From Kolteria novifilia (GTDB lineage Bacteria > Planctomycetota > Planctomycetia > Kolteriales > Kolteriaceae): 64,000 bases of DNA. Shown here one piece after another: positions 19,786 through 28,786 of this stretch. The stretch is from contig CP036279.1 in NCBI GenBank assembly GCA_007748055.1, forward strand, positions 1,054,001-1,118,000. The letters run 5' to 3'. Numbering within the stretch: the first letter of the stretch is position 1; each line of letters starts with the position of its first letter. A program made the translations under genes and the position numbers. Under the pieces are notes generated by a model that did no database searches, was not told the DNA's origin, and saw only the letters and a program-made list of their open reading frames with translations.

Positions 19786-20530
19786 ATGATGGACGACCGC
19801 GAGGAACTGCGCCGACGAATCGAAACGCTGGAAAAGCTCGTTGCCGAGTGGATGGCTCGCAACCGTGAGCTGACCGAACGCCATCGTTCACGAAGTCGAA
19901 CTCGACTCCTGCCCCCTTTGCGGCGGCGAACTTGAAGCGATCGGCACGTGCGACGAAGAATCCGTGACCGACATCCCCGAATCGAAACCCGAGACTCATT
20001 GCTACCGGCGTCATCACTACCGCTGCCATACATGCCGTCGTCAGGTCCACGGCCGTCCCGACCTTGACGTCCCCGGTTCCACCGTCGGTCCGCGGGTTCG
20101 GCTCTTGAGCGTCTACAGCCGGGAGATGCTCGGGATCTCGCTGGACAAGACCACCACGCTGCTGGAGGATCTCTTCGGCATCCGGCTGAGTCGTGCCGCC
20201 GCCCTGGGCCACCTGCGTTGGTGGCGTTCCTCGAGCGACCCCGATTGCCAACGAATCTACGATCGGCCGCGCCGTCACCAAGAGTAGCTACTGACCTTCC
20301 TCGACGTTCCCGCCGAGAACAACTTGGCCGAACGCGACATCCGCAGCGTCGCCGCCGCGCGCTCCGACGGTGGCGTCAACCGCGCCGCGTGGAGCGCCGA
20401 CGCCTTCGCCAAATCAATCGTTCGCACCTGCCAGAAGAATGGCCTGCACTTCTTCCGCTACGCCCTCGACGCTGTTACGTCCCGCATGCCACACCAACCG
20501 CTCCCGCTTCCGATCAGCGGAGCGGGTTGA
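19786..20530 (+). pseudogene. IS66-family transposase remnant (frameshifted, internally deleted)
   Basis: Three pieces of one IS66 TnpC-type transposase are readable. Frame 1 from ATG 19786 gives the N-terminal coiled segment (DDREELRRRIETLEKLVAEW). A frameshift near 19890 leads into VELDSCPLCGGELEAIGTC, the zinc-binding N-terminal CxxC module, then HHYRCHTCRRQVHG and TTTLLEDLFGIRLS. The reading then jumps, with a stop at 20285, straight to the C-terminal block LLTFLDVPAENNLAERDIRS...SIVRTCQKNGLHFF. The whole DDE catalytic core between these blocks is missing, so it cannot be active. No terminal inverted repeats were found. The remnant starts about 300 bp after the tandem array. Confidence 0.88.
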
Positions 20531-20586
20531 CAGTTGCGCAAGTTCCTCCAAAGAGTACGCTTGGTTGGAGACTAGTAGCCCGGCGA

Positions 20587-20740
20587 GGTTCTCTCGGTGA
20601 CCGAAACCGTCTTCGACCCGCACTACCAGCGCCAACAGGTCGTGACCCAACTGGCGGCCCTCGCGGGGTTCGAGCCAAAGGAGTATTTCGGCAATTGGCT
20701 CACGTACAACCTCAATCTTCAGAAGCCGGCCGTCTCGTAG
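20587..20740 (+). pseudogene. Orphan 3' coding fragment
   Basis: A 50-codon in-frame stretch without a convincing start reads PGEVLSVTETVFDPHYQRQQ and continues to GFEPKEYFGNWLTYNLNLQKPAVS before a TAG at 20738-20740. The amino-acid composition looks like genuine protein rather than shadow translation. It is probably the tail of a gene lost during the same rearrangements that broke the IS66 copy upstream. Family not recognised. Confidence 0.35.
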
Positions 20741-20803
20741 CCGACTGCGAATAGACCAACGGGCCCCTTTCCGGCCCATCGTCTTCCGGGACTCTCCTCA
20801 CCG

Positions 20804-21259
20804 TCACTGGGTGAGGTCGAAGTTGAACCGATTCTCGCTCTCGTCGGACACGGTGGCGGCGAGCGGTGACTTCTTCGTGGCATAGACTTCGGGAATGAGC
20901 GACTTGTCCTCCTTGTCGGGTTGGGGGACGCCGTAGCGAGGATCGTCGATGGGGATCTCCTCGCTCTCTTGAATGTCAAGCTTCGTGACCATGACGACAT
21001 AGTCGCCCTTGGCCGCTCCGTCCTCCTTGCCGTATGTCTTGAGTTTGAAGTGGCCCTCGGCGTCGGTCTTGCCCAGCGCGGTCGGCTGTCCTTGCTTCGG
21101 AGAGAAGGTGACGACCGCGCCATCGAGTGGCGCCCCTCTGTAATTCACCTGCCCCTCGACCGGAAAGACCGGGACGCGATTGGGGTCTTGCCCGCCTCCA
21201 CAACCGTTGAGCAGACAGACCAGGACGCCCATCACGCCCGCGAACAGAAGGTGCTTCAC
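20804..21259 (-). CDS. Carboxypeptidase-regulatory-like lipoprotein
   Basis: 151-residue lipoprotein. GTG at 21259 with AGGAA seven bases upstream opens a signal sequence ending in the lipobox LLNGC. The mature part has the transthyretin/carboxypeptidase-regulatory-like pattern common in planctomycetes: PVEGQVNYRGAPLDGAVVTF, then GKTDAEGHFKLKTYG and GDYVVMVTK. These proteins usually lie next to a DUF1559 prepilin-like gene, and here the DUF1559 gene is 52 bp upstream on the same strand, so co-transcription is likely. The role is thought to be at the cell surface, but the exact function is unknown. Confidence 0.88.
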   Translation of the reverse strand: MKHLLFAGVMGVLVCLLNGCGGGQDPNRVPVFPVEGQVNYRGAPLDGAVVTFSPKQGQPTALGKTDAEGHFKLKTYGKEDGAAKGDYVVMVTKLDIQESEEIPIDDPRYGVPQPDKEDKSLIPEVYATKKSPLAATVSDESENRFNFDLTQ

Positions 21260-21311
21260 GAAATCGTTCCTATCCGATGGATTCCACAATCCACGCCGCG
21301 CCTCGAGTCGA

Positions 21312-22358
21312 TCAGGGAGTTTCGACCAACTCGCCCCCGTTGATCGAGCCGATCGCTCCCCAAACTCCGTAGGGGCTCGCGCCGGCGGTGACCGCTCCCA
21401 CCGTATTGTCGCCGGTGTCGATGGCATCGCCGATGAAACGAACCGAGCCGTCACCCATCAGGCAGTTGACGCCGCCGGGATGAAGACTCGAGGGATCGAA
21501 GACCCCATCACCTTGGTCGCCGCCGCCGTTGTGGGCACAGGGCGTGTTGGGGCCCATGATCGTCGTGAATCCCGTGAAGGTGATGGTGCCGTCCATCCAA
21601 CGCAAGCCGGTGGTTCGCAGCACCGTCCCGGTGTAAGCGTTGCCCGACACCTCCGCCAACAGGAGCGAGGGGTTGGTGCGAAAGCCGCTCCCGAAGTCCG
21701 AGGCACAGCCGCCGTCGCTGACGAGGTTCGAGCCGGCCTTGGCCTTGATGCGCTCGGACATCGCGATGGTCTTGGTCAAGCCGTCGGTGACGTCGCGAAC
21801 GCGTTGGCAACGACCGTGGGTGGTGTCGGTGATGCTGTCGCCCATCTGCGGAAACATCCCCCGCATGCCGCGGGCGCTGTTGCCGGCCCAGTGGTTGTTG
21901 TCCTGGAGCGAGTCGCCACGAGAGAACATGTAGTTGGTTTCGCCGAACGCCGCCGAACGAGAGAGCGGATCGGACGGGCAGACGAGTCCCTCGACCTGGA
22001 CCGTGGCCCCGATCGTCCCCGTTCCCCAGGGATCTCCCGTGAATCCACCTTCGGCGATGCGGTCGTAGAGTTGGGCTTGGTCGCTGTAGGGCAAGAGATG
22101 GACATGAGCGCTGTAGCGTCGTGGCCTATTGTTCGTCGCGTCCGAATGCGCGCCGCCGGGTGGAAAGCAGAGATGGCTCTCGTGATAGTTGTGTAGCGCG
22201 ATGCCAAACTGTTTGAAGTTGTTGCTGCACTGCGAACGACGAGCCGCTTCGCGTGCCTGTTGGACGGCGGGAAGTAAGAGACCCACCAAGACGCCGATGA
22301 TGGCGATCACGACAAGTAGCTCGACAAGAGTGAATCCACGAACGCGCGCGCGAATCAT
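21312..22358 (-). CDS. DUF1559 prepilin-like protein
   Basis: 348-residue DUF1559 protein with a type IV pilin/type II secretion N-terminal methylation motif. The ATG at 22358 is preceded by [31 protein letters not shown] has the prepilin peptidase site G8/F9 and the conserved Glu at mature position 5. The alpha-helix continues as [20 protein letters not shown]. The family's C-terminal signature is present as [20 protein letters not shown]1559 paralogues are expanded to dozens per genome in planctomycetes; their function is not established, though the pseudopilin-like helix implies envelope assembly. The lipoprotein at 20804 follows in the same direction. Confidence 0.95.
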   Translation of the reverse strand: MIRARVRGFTLVELLVVIAIIGVLVGLLLPAVQQAREAARRSQCSNNFKQFGIALHNYHESHLCFPPGGAHSDATNNRPRRYSAHVHLLPYSDQAQLYDRIAEGGFTGDPWGTGTIGATVQVEGLVCPSDPLSRSAAFGETNYMFSRGDSLQDNNHWAGNSARGMRGMFPQMGDSITDTTHGRCQRVRDVTDGLTKTIAMSERIKAKAGSNLVSDGGCASDFGSGFRTNPSLLLAEVSGNAYTGTVLRTTGLRWMDGTITFTGFTTIMGPNTPCAHNGGGDQGDGVFDPSSLHPGGVNCLMGDGSVRFIGDAIDTGDNTVGAVTAGASPYGVWGAIGSINGGELVETP

Positions 22359-22648
22359 ACGGACACCTCCCCCAAGGTGATCAGCAACGGATGTGCTGGG
22401 CAACGGATGTGTTGTCTAATAACTAGTCCCCGGTCGAAGGCTAAACGATTTCGCTACCCGTCGCCACCGTTTTTTTAGAGGACTAAGAATGTCGGCGTTT
22501 GCTGGTTCCGACGGCCTGTCGAGAAGAGGGCGAACGGTTCTTCACACTTTCAACAATGCCCTCGGTCGATCTCTCTAGCACTCGTTGTTGGAGGTTTCAA
22601 TCGCACGGGAATCGAACGTGACGGGTTGGCTCAAGATCGGGCGGCGGG

Positions 22649-23986
22649 TCACTCCGGGCGAAGTTGCTGCTGCCTCTTCGCGAGTTGGGTTCGGATCTGA
22701 TGCTGGGCCTTGGTCTCTTGGTCTCGCCCGATCGGTCGCTGCTCGAAGGGGTCTTGGCGCATGTCGTAGAGCCGCCCGTCGTTGTAGAGCTTCCAGTCGG
22801 TCGTCCTCACCCAATGAAGACCCAAGCTCGTCCGTTCCGGCTCCACCCCGCCCGGTTTGGGAAGGACGGCCTCCTCGCCGTAGGCGAAACGTCGGACGCC
22901 ATCGGACTCCCCAAGTAGAACCGGCGCGAAGCTAACCCCATCAAGCGAGCGATCGCTCGAGACAGGAACCCCGGCGAGTTCGAGCAGCGTCGGCATGAAG
23001 TCGGTAAAGTCGACGAGTGCTTGCGACTGGACTCCCTCGGGAACGGTCCCCGGCCAGTTCGCGATCAGCGGCACCCGGGTCCCCCCGTCGGTCAGCTTCC
23101 CCTTCCCCCCTTGCAGCACTTGCCCGTGCCAGCGCGAATAGACCGGCTCCTTGATCAGTTCCTTCCCCTCGGCACGCACGATCAGCGTTTGCGGCGTGCC
23201 GTTGTCGCCGACGAAGAGAACGAGCGTCTTCTCCCTTAGCTTCAGGGCCTCGAGCGCCGCGACGAGTCGTCCGACGTTGCGATCCATCTCCGCGACCATC
23301 TCGGCATAGCTGTCGTAGCGTCCGAAGGGACTGTGCGGCACGGGCTCTTCCAAGTCGTCGGTCACTTCATGACAGAGCGCCATCGGGTAGTAGGCGAGGA
23401 AGGGCTGGTCGCGGTGGGCCTTCATGAACTCGATCAGGCTGCGAACGTAGAGGTCGGGGCCATAGTGACCGAGTGTATCGGGACGCACGCCCTCCTTCCG
23501 GTAGATCATCGGTTCGTAGAAACGCGGCCCCTCGTGCCAACCGAAGAGGTCCCATTGCTGAAAGCCGAGCCGAGCGGGATGGTCCGGGTGGTCGCCGAGG
23601 AGAGTGAGCTGCCACTTGCCCGCCACCGCGGTGGCGTAGCCGGCGCCCGCGAGGAGGTTCGCGAACGTCTTCCCCTCGCCCTCTTTCGGGTAGTCGCCCC
23701 AGGTCACTTGTCCATGACGAAAGGGATACTTGCCGCTCATCAGCGCAAGCCGCGAGGGATGACAGACCGGCATGCTGTAACAGTGATCGAACTGCATCCC
23801 GGTCTGAGCGAGTCGGTCGATATGCGGCGTCGGGTAGGACTGGCCGCCGTAGCAGCCCAGGACCTCCTGGCCGACATCATCGGCGAGGATGAAGAGGAAA
23901 TTGGGCTTGCTTGCTGCTTGTGGTGCCGGCTCCGCCATCGGCATGGTGCTGGCGACGACCAGTGCGATCGAAGCGAATGTCATCAT
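22649..23986 (-). CDS. Secreted sulfatase
   Basis: 445-residue sulfatase. From ATG 23986 (GGAAG upstream) a signal peptide [25 protein letters not shown] precedes [12 protein letters not shown] (metal ligands Asp36-Asp37). The formylglycine motif is C-H-P-S-R (75-79) in place of the commoner C-x-P-S-R with Ser/Thr, which is allowed. KWQL, FVGDNG (Asp/Asn metal ligands) and the C-terminal [19 protein letters not shown] complete the family pattern. It is related to, but clearly different from, the sulfatase at 1-1362. An in-frame ATG 36 bases further upstream is less likely because it would precede the SD. Confidence 0.93.
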   Translation of the reverse strand: MMTFASIALVVASTMPMAEPAPQAASKPNFLFILADDVGQEVLGCYGGQSYPTPHIDRLAQTGMQFDHCYSMPVCHPSRLALMSGKYPFRHGQVTWGDYPKEGEGKTFANLLAGAGYATAVAGKWQLTLLGDHPDHPARLGFQQWDLFGWHEGPRFYEPMIYRKEGVRPDTLGHYGPDLYVRSLIEFMKAHRDQPFLAYYPMALCHEVTDDLEEPVPHSPFGRYDSYAEMVAEMDRNVGRLVAALEALKLREKTLVLFVGDNGTPQTLIVRAEGKELIKEPVYSRWHGQVLQGGKGKLTDGGTRVPLIANWPGTVPEGVQSQALVDFTDFMPTLLELAGVPVSSDRSLDGVSFAPVLLGESDGVRRFAYGEEAVLPKPGGVEPERTSLGLHWVRTTDWKLYNDGRLYDMRQDPFEQRPIGRDQETKAQHQIRTQLAKRQQQLRPE

Positions 23987-24231
23987 CGTTTCTTCCCAAC
24001 CCCCCGAGTCCCAGAGAATCACTGACCCCGAACCTACTCGACCGGCCGACGAAAATCTAGCAGTCCGTTGATCTATTCGCTGCCGGCGACGAACGGCCTT
24101 TCTGGCCGATCTCGGCGTGGTACAAATTCGACGAATCGACGGATGCGCCTACGGTTGTTCTCGCCTTGGCCCGCTCAAATCGACGGACGGCTAGTGTCCT
24201 GATTGGTTAGTTCATTGACTAAAGGACTCTT

Positions 24232-24293
24232 GGGTGCCGTGCCCACGCTCGCCGTGGGCATGCGGGAAACGCCGGTGATTGGGGCAATCTCCC
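24232..24293 (+). repeat. Dispersed GGGTGCC-hairpin element, copy B
   Basis: GGGTGCCGTGCCCACGCTCG continues to a GGGCATGCGGGAAACGC tail. The hairpin is CCCACG-CTCGC-CGTGGG. The 3' tail (GCGGGAAACGC..TGATTGGGG) is shared with the copies at 40328 and 42251. Confidence 0.65.
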
Positions 24294-24368
24294 GCACGAT
24301 CACAGGGCCGAGATTTCATGAACGTACTTGCGCATCAGGACACGAGTGCCCCGTCAAGACCTGATGTT

Positions 24369-24398
24369 CGGGTGCCGCTGGCTGCTTGTCAGCCAGCG
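24369..24398 (+). repeat. GGGTGCC element with CTGGCTG/CAGCCAG hairpin
   Basis: CGGGTGCCGCTGGCTGCTTG followed by TCAGCCAGCG. The stem is CTGGCTG/CAGCCAG with a short loop. The same element occurs in inverse orientation at 50047-50075 (CTGGCTGACGAGCAGCCAG then TGGCACCCG). Confidence 0.6.
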
Positions 24399-24447
24399 AG
24401 AACGAGCTACGTCACCGGCGCCCTGACGTTGGACGGATGACCGTGCA

Positions 24448-24882
24448 TTAGCTTCCGCGATAGGTCGAGTATCCGAAGGGACTGAGAAGGAGGGGGACGT
24501 GAAAGTGTTCCGATTCGTCTCGGACGGCGAAGATGATGGTGACCTCCGGGTAGAAGGTCTCTTGGCCGAGCTTGCGGTAGTACGCCGACGTGTCGAAGGT
24601 CAGGCGGTAGACACCCTTCGGGAAGGTGTGGCCCTTGGGCAGGAGACGCTTGACGCGGCCGTCGGCGTCGGTGGTCTGCTCGCCGAGTCGTCGCCACTTG
24701 CCCGAAGAGTCACGCACCTGGAGCACGACGGGGACGCCGGACGCGGGGCGGCCTCGGCCGGTGTCGAGGATGTGGGTCGAGATGCCACCGATCTTGGAAG
24801 AGGGCGGCTCGGCTCCCAGGGCGATGGTGATTCCCGCGATCCCGAGTAGGAGCATGGCCGCCAAGGCGAGTGTTCGCATCAT
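24448..24882 (-). CDS. Exported 5-hydroxyisourate hydrolase-like (transthyretin-like) protein
   Basis: 144 residues. The transthyretin-like family hydrolyses 5-hydroxyisourate in the uric-acid branch of purine breakdown. The family's N-terminal pattern is visible as ISTHILDTGRGRPASGVPVVLQ (His37), with FPEVTI-type strands as FYPEVTIIFAV, HFHVPLLLSPFGYSTYRGS and the diagnostic C-terminal Y-R-G-S at 141-144. A signal peptide (MMRTLALAAMLLLGIAGITIALGA) precedes the domain, so export is predicted, which is unusual for a purine-catabolic enzyme but seen in other bacteria. The start could equally be the second ATG at 24879. No other purine-degradation gene is nearby, so physiological use is uncertain. 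Confidence 0.87.
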   Translation of the reverse strand: MMRTLALAAMLLLGIAGITIALGAEPPSSKIGGISTHILDTGRGRPASGVPVVLQVRDSSGKWRRLGEQTTDADGRVKRLLPKGHTFPKGVYRLTFDTSAYYRKLGQETFYPEVTIIFAVRDESEHFHVPLLLSPFGYSTYRGS

Positions 24883-25516
24883 GGTTCGTTCTCTTGAGTA
24901 GGAAGCTGCGACAGCCAAGCCGTTCTATGGGAAGATCCTCGCCCGGGTCGAACCGAGGTGGTTACCGATTCCTCCTCTTGGGGGCGGACATCACGTTTCG
25001 CCGGCTCCTTTGGTCGTTGGCACGGGCAACGGGAATCTGGTGGAAGACGCCGGAGACGACGCCGAAGGGTGTATCGTTGGGGAAGATCATGGGGGAGATG
25101 GGGAGGGCTCGAAGAGGAGTCGTTGGCGAACCAACGAGGCGGCATGCGTCTCCGACGGACAGGACGAGTCAACTTCAAGGAGCGAGCCGAAGTGAGGGGC
25201 GGGTCGATCGTCGGGGGTAACTCCGCGCCACGAATGGCGAGTACCATGTCCCCGTTGTTGTGTTATACCCTCATCGTCGGCTCGCTGACTCCTTCGTGCG
25301 ATGTGGTCATTCTGTCACTGATCAATAGTACGCCGCGATGGTGAAGACCGTTGGCGGCAAGAGTCGTTTTTCGTAACGACGGATCGGCGAATCGTCGGTG
25401 CCGCCTCAGTGGCAGTGAAGCCACGTCCACGGGAGACAGGTGTTCGGCCACGTTGGTACTCGCCGCGTTGGTGTCGGACGGTCTGGTTCCTCTGGGGCCG
25501 CTCGATCGCACGACGG
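24883..25516. other. Intergenic region, no gene seen
   Basis: 634 bases in which all open frames look like random GC-rich readings. No tRNA, hairpin terminator or member of the dispersed repeat families was found. Confidence 0.4.
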
Positions 25517-25753
25517 TCACTCGGCCCGCCGAAACTCCGCGAGAAATTCGCCCAAGTCGACGGCGTCGCGGTGGCCGCCTTCCTCTTCGTAGATGACCTT
25601 GCGCCCATGGTCGGTCGTCTCCGCGCATCCCACAATCGACACGAAGCGGGCCGGGACGCTGAAGCCGAATCCATCGGGACGCAGCGGTTTCACGAAGACA
25701 ACCCGTTCCCACTTCTCGCCCGGGGCAGGCAGATCGTTTTCCTCGTCGCTCAT
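25517..25753 (-). CDS. Small hypothetical protein
   Basis: 78-residue acidic protein beginning MSDEENDLPAPGEKWERVVF. The ATG at 25753 has AAGGAA nine bases upstream. The sequence (VVFVKPLRPDGFGFSVPARFVSIVGC, then GRKVIYEEEGGHRDAVDLGEFLAEFR) suggests a small soluble domain. No known family recognised. A longer reading upstream to 25840 exists but lacks an SD and has a different composition. Confidence 0.6.
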   Translation of the reverse strand: MSDEENDLPAPGEKWERVVFVKPLRPDGFGFSVPARFVSIVGCAETTDHGRKVIYEEEGGHRDAVDLGEFLAEFRRAE

Positions 25754-26034
25754 CGGAGTCGTTCCTTTTCCATCCCTTCCGGTCTCGCGGTTGTCCTTCT
25801 CCCAAACATCAGCGTAGCATGACCGAGCAGCCGAGCCCATTGGCGACCATACGCGAAGAACGTTGACGATAGTTTCGACACTTGATGACGATGGCTGGTG
25901 GTGAGGTTTGGGGTTAGGGGATGATCAGGACGGGTGTCGTTGGGTCAGCGTGAGCCACGGAAGGCAAAACTAAGGGCATAACCAAAGAGTGCGCTCACTG
26001 CGTATCCCCAAGTGTACTGCCACCAGTAGGATAG

Positions 26035-26265
26035 CTCTCCGACAAGGATCGATACGGGCGACTTGTGGGCGTTGTCGTTGTCGAGAACGAGGCCTGTTCC
26101 CTCAATCACGAGCTTGTCGCCGAGGGGCTGGTGTGGTGGTATGAGAAGTACGCCCCGGCGGACCAGGCTCTCGCACGGCTCCAGGAGAGCGCCAAGGCCG
26201 CGAGACGGGGACTGTGGGCCGACGGAAGGCCTATTCCGCCATGGGAGCAACGGAGAGGACGATGA
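26035..26265 (+). pseudogene. Staphylococcal-nuclease-like (thermonuclease) C-terminal remnant
   Basis: A frame opening just after an in-frame TAG (26032) and running to TGA 26265 reads DKDRYGRLVGVVVVENEACS, then LNHELVAEGLVWWYEKYAP and a C-terminal ARRGLWADGRPIPPWE. This matches the last third of the SNase (thermonuclease) fold: DKYGRLVG strand, LN.ELV..GLAWWY.+YAP helix and the A+..+GLW....P..PW tail. The first two thirds, with the catalytic Arg/Asp/Glu cluster, are missing, so this is a remnant. It lies 66 bp from the last gene of the virion cluster and may mark its edge. Confidence 0.8.
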
Positions 26266-26331
26266 GTGACAGCCTGAAATGGCGCAGTGTCCAGGATGCC
26301 CGGCCACGACTGCCACTAGACGCCAACTAAC

Positions 26332-27324
26332 TCACACCGCCTCGTAGCTCCCGCAGGTCTCGCACTCGGTTCGCATCTGGACGTGTTTCTTCAGCAAGTC
26401 ACATTCTCGCGTCCAACAACGGTGGCAGCCCTTGCTGTTGCGGTCGACGACCTTGCCGAGATGAACGCACTGAGCGGTCCGTTTCGCCTTGCTCTCGACG
26501 GGCGCGGCGAGTTCGGAGCGTTCGGCCGGCTGGGGCGCTTCGTTCAGCCCCTTGCGAATGGCGTCGATCGTCGGAAGCTTCTCGTTGCGGTACTGGCCAT
26601 GGGAAAGCCGGGGGCTCGAGGGTCGCATCACGCTGCGGTAGTGGAAGATGAACGAGCCGAGCGCGATGCCGAGCGTCTTGCCCGCCTTGATGGCCCGCTT
26701 GCGAAGATCGTCCTCGTTCCCCGCGAGCGGGATCTTCGGGTTGTAGACGTTGCCCCCGCCGAGCGCCATCTCCCAGAAGGTGGAGGTCTTCCCGGCCCAC
26801 AGGAAGCCGTTGAGCCGATCGGTGTTGCGGATCGACTCCTTGAACTTGCGCCGCAAGCCTTCCGCTTGTTCGGCGAGCACGTCCTCGCGATCGTCCATCG
26901 TGTAGCCCTCGAGCGACTTGGCGATCTGCTGGGCTTTGCAGTGCCCCGGTGCGTTGGTCATCGGACCGACGAATGCCTTTTGCTCGAGAGCTTCCGCGAC
27001 GGGCTTCCACCATCCCGGCGTGAAGACGACGTCCGCGTTGGCGGGAACGGCGTACTCGAGCCCCAGGGAGCGACAGAGCCGCAGCCCCGCGTTCCATGAT
27101 CGCGACAGCCCTCCTCCTTCGCGGTATCGCTGGACCACGATGGGACGCTCGGCCGCGAGGGACCGCAAAACGTCCGGCATGTCTTCGGGCCATTCCTCCG
27201 ACGCGTCGTCGACCACGATCGCCGTTGCGCCCGGCGTGAACTCCAAGGCGGAACTGATCGCCCGCAGCGCGTAGGGCCACGTTTCCTTCGTGCACTTGGT
27301 CGGGATGATGACGCCGATACTCAC
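26332..27324 (-). CDS. Family 2-like glycosyltransferase with C-terminal Cys-rich module
   Basis: 330-residue protein. The GT-A core begins SIGVIIPTKCTKETWPYALR and continues with AIVVDDASEEW (nucleotide-sugar Asp) and GLSRSWNAGLRL, then VPANADVVFTPGWW in place of a strict DxD. A C-terminal tail of about 45 residues has C-x-H...C-H-R-C-W-T-R-E-C...C-x-x-C spacing, probably zinc-binding. GTG 27324 overlaps the upstream stop as GTGA and has GGAG upstream; ATG 27336 is the alternative. It is the last gene of six overlapping glycan genes at the end of the virion cluster. The acceptor is unknown. Confidence 0.82.
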   Translation of the reverse strand: MSIGVIIPTKCTKETWPYALRAISSALEFTPGATAIVVDDASEEWPEDMPDVLRSLAAERPIVVQRYREGGGLSRSWNAGLRLCRSLGLEYAVPANADVVFTPGWWKPVAEALEQKAFVGPMTNAPGHCKAQQIAKSLEGYTMDDREDVLAEQAEGLRRKFKESIRNTDRLNGFLWAGKTSTFWEMALGGGNVYNPKIPLAGNEDDLRKRAIKAGKTLGIALGSFIFHYRSVMRPSSPRLSHGQYRNEKLPTIDAIRKGLNEAPQPAERSELAAPVESKAKRTAQCVHLGKVVDRNSKGCHRCWTRECDLLKKHVQMRTECETCGSYEAV

Positions 27325-28049
27325 GCGGCTCTCCATTTCTCGCGCAACAGTTGCTTGTTCTGGCGGTGGTAGCGGTGACGTTCCCTTCCGCTCGCCCCAC
27401 AATGATGGATCACGGCCGACGCGGGCTCGTAGACCGTTCGGTGGCCCGCTTGGTGAAGCTTCAGGTTGAGGTCGACATCCTCGAGGCCGTTGCGGAACCG
27501 CTCGTCGAATCCGGCCACGTCCCAAAAGACCGAGCGACGGACCAGCAGGCACGCTCCGGTGATCGCGGAGTCGCGACGGGTGTTCGCGGCGGGATGATCG
27601 CCCGGTTCGCCCCGAAACATCTCCGCCGCGGTGGTGACGCTCCCCTTTGCATTGCGGTAGATGCGAACGCCTCCCGATTGAATCTTGCCGTTGGGGTAAA
27701 GGAGCTTCGGGCCGACGGCGGCCACGTCGGGCTCGGCGTCGAGGGTCGCTTCGAGAGGATGGAGCCAGCCGAGCTTCGCTTCGGTGTCGTTATTGAGGAA
27801 GCAGATGTAGGGGGTCTCCGCCATGGACGCCCCGATATTGCAGGCGACGGCGAACCCTCGATTACTGTCGAGTCGTCTCGACCTGACCAGGGGATGCCGC
27901 CGAAGAACCTCGGGCGTGTGGTCCGTGGAGCCGTTGTCGATGACCAAGACGCTCGCGCAGAAGTGGGGCGTCCTTTGCTCGAGAAGCTCGAGACACCTGC
28001 CCAGCAGATCGGCTTGGTTCCAGTGCGGAATAATGATGGTCGTCTTCAC
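27321..28049 (-). CDS. Family 2 glycosyltransferase
   Basis: 242-residue GT2 enzyme of the rhamnosyltransferase/WcaA-like type. The start TTIIIPHWNQADLLGRCLEL is followed by VLVIDNGSTDHTPEVL (the nucleotide-binding Asp). SNRGFAVACNIGA and CFLNNDTEAKLGWL contain the DxD-equivalent, and the C-terminal GACLLVRRSVFWDVAGFDERF plus NGLEDVDLNLKLHQAG hold the catalytic-base ED motif. GTG 28049 overlaps the preceding stop as GTGA. All key residues look intact, so it should be active. Its product context (surface glycan or virion modification) is inferred from the neighbouring genes. Confidence 0.9.
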   Translation of the reverse strand: MKTTIIIPHWNQADLLGRCLELLEQRTPHFCASVLVIDNGSTDHTPEVLRRHPLVRSRRLDSNRGFAVACNIGASMAETPYICFLNNDTEAKLGWLHPLEATLDAEPDVAAVGPKLLYPNGKIQSGGVRIYRNAKGSVTTAAEMFRGEPGDHPAANTRRDSAITGACLLVRRSVFWDVAGFDERFRNGLEDVDLNLKLHQAGHRTVYEPASAVIHHCGASGRERHRYHRQNKQLLREKWRAA

Positions 28050-28786
28050 GCGTTCGCCTTCCGTTCCAGCAGCGTTTCGAAGAGCATCCCGAGCCGTTCC
28101 GACGTCCGTTCCCACGCATCGAAGGGGAAGACCAGGTTGCGAACGATTCGCTTCAGCTCGGGGAGCCCTTCGTAGCGGATGACTGGATAGTCCCACGCGA
28201 AGCCGACGTCGGGGGCGATGACCGGCGTCCCCATCGCCAGGGCTTCGACCAGCGGCATCGGCCCACCTTCGCGTTCGGCCGTGATCACGAGGTAGTCGAG
28301 CGATCGGTAGAACTCGGGAAGGTCGTGATCGGGCGTGCCGCCGTTCGCCCAATCGCACGTGACGCCGGGGATATCAGCTATTGTGTTGATCCACTCGAAC
28401 CGCTTGCGTGGGGAACTCTTGTACTCTCTTCCCACGAATCCGAGCTTGAGTGAACGCCCGAGGAATCGCCCGAAGGGGGGCAACAGGCAAATCGACGTCT
28501 TGTCTGCCGGAAGCTCGTCGGCCGACTTCCGACACATGGCGACGCAGTGATGGGACATCGCCGCGCACGTATCCCAGGTCTCCGCCGCCGGGCCGGGGTG
28601 TTTGTGGGTGAAGAGCCCGACGTCGAGGGATCCGCTTGGCCGCTTGAGCAGCGCGTAGTTGATGTAGAAATTGATGTCGGCTTTCGGGTCGGGCGTCCGC
28701 GCCCGCGTTCCGCCCGGGAACTCGAAGGAACTGGCGATCTTGTCGAGTACCCAGCCGTCGCGCGGAGCGACGAGGTGAACGCGCAT
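28046..28786 (-). CDS. GT-B glycosyltransferase (family 1/4-like)
   Basis: 246-residue protein with the C-terminal half of a GT-B glycosyltransferase: LKLGFVGREYKSSPRKRFEW, FYRSLDYLVITAEREGGPMPLVEALAMGTPVIAPDVGF. The E-x-G-G-P-x-P-L-V-E-A motif is the nucleotide-sugar contact of family 4. The N-terminal Rossmann half is shortened, as in compact phage or genomic-island forms. ATG 28786 shares one base with the upstream stop (TGATG). Start chosen at MRVHLVAPRDGW rather than 42 bases further upstream. Confidence 0.85.
   Translation of the reverse strand: MRVHLVAPRDGWVLDKIASSFEFPGGTRARTPDPKADINFYINYALLKRPSGSLDVGLFTHKHPGPAAETWDTCAAMSHHCVAMCRKSADELPADKTSICLLPPFGRFLGRSLKLGFVGREYKSSPRKRFEWINTIADIPGVTCDWANGGTPDHDLPEFYRSLDYLVITAEREGGPMPLVEALAMGTPVIAPDVGFAWDYPVIRYEGLPELKRIVRNLVFPFDAWERTSERLGMLFETLLERKANA

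Larger units (their letters stand above)
23987..24447. other. Intergenic region with two hairpin elements
   Basis: 461 bases without a gene. It contains two members of the GGGTGCC-hairpin repeat class, listed separately at 24232 and 24369, and nothing else recognisable. Confidence 0.5.

Noticed and set aside
24370-24400. Hairpin considered as a terminator
   Set aside because: No T run, and it is a member of a dispersed repeat family.
25945-26316. 123-codon minus-strand frame ending in a membrane-like segment
   Set aside because: Most of it is antisense to the thermonuclease remnant; the last 40 codons look protein-like but have no credible start.
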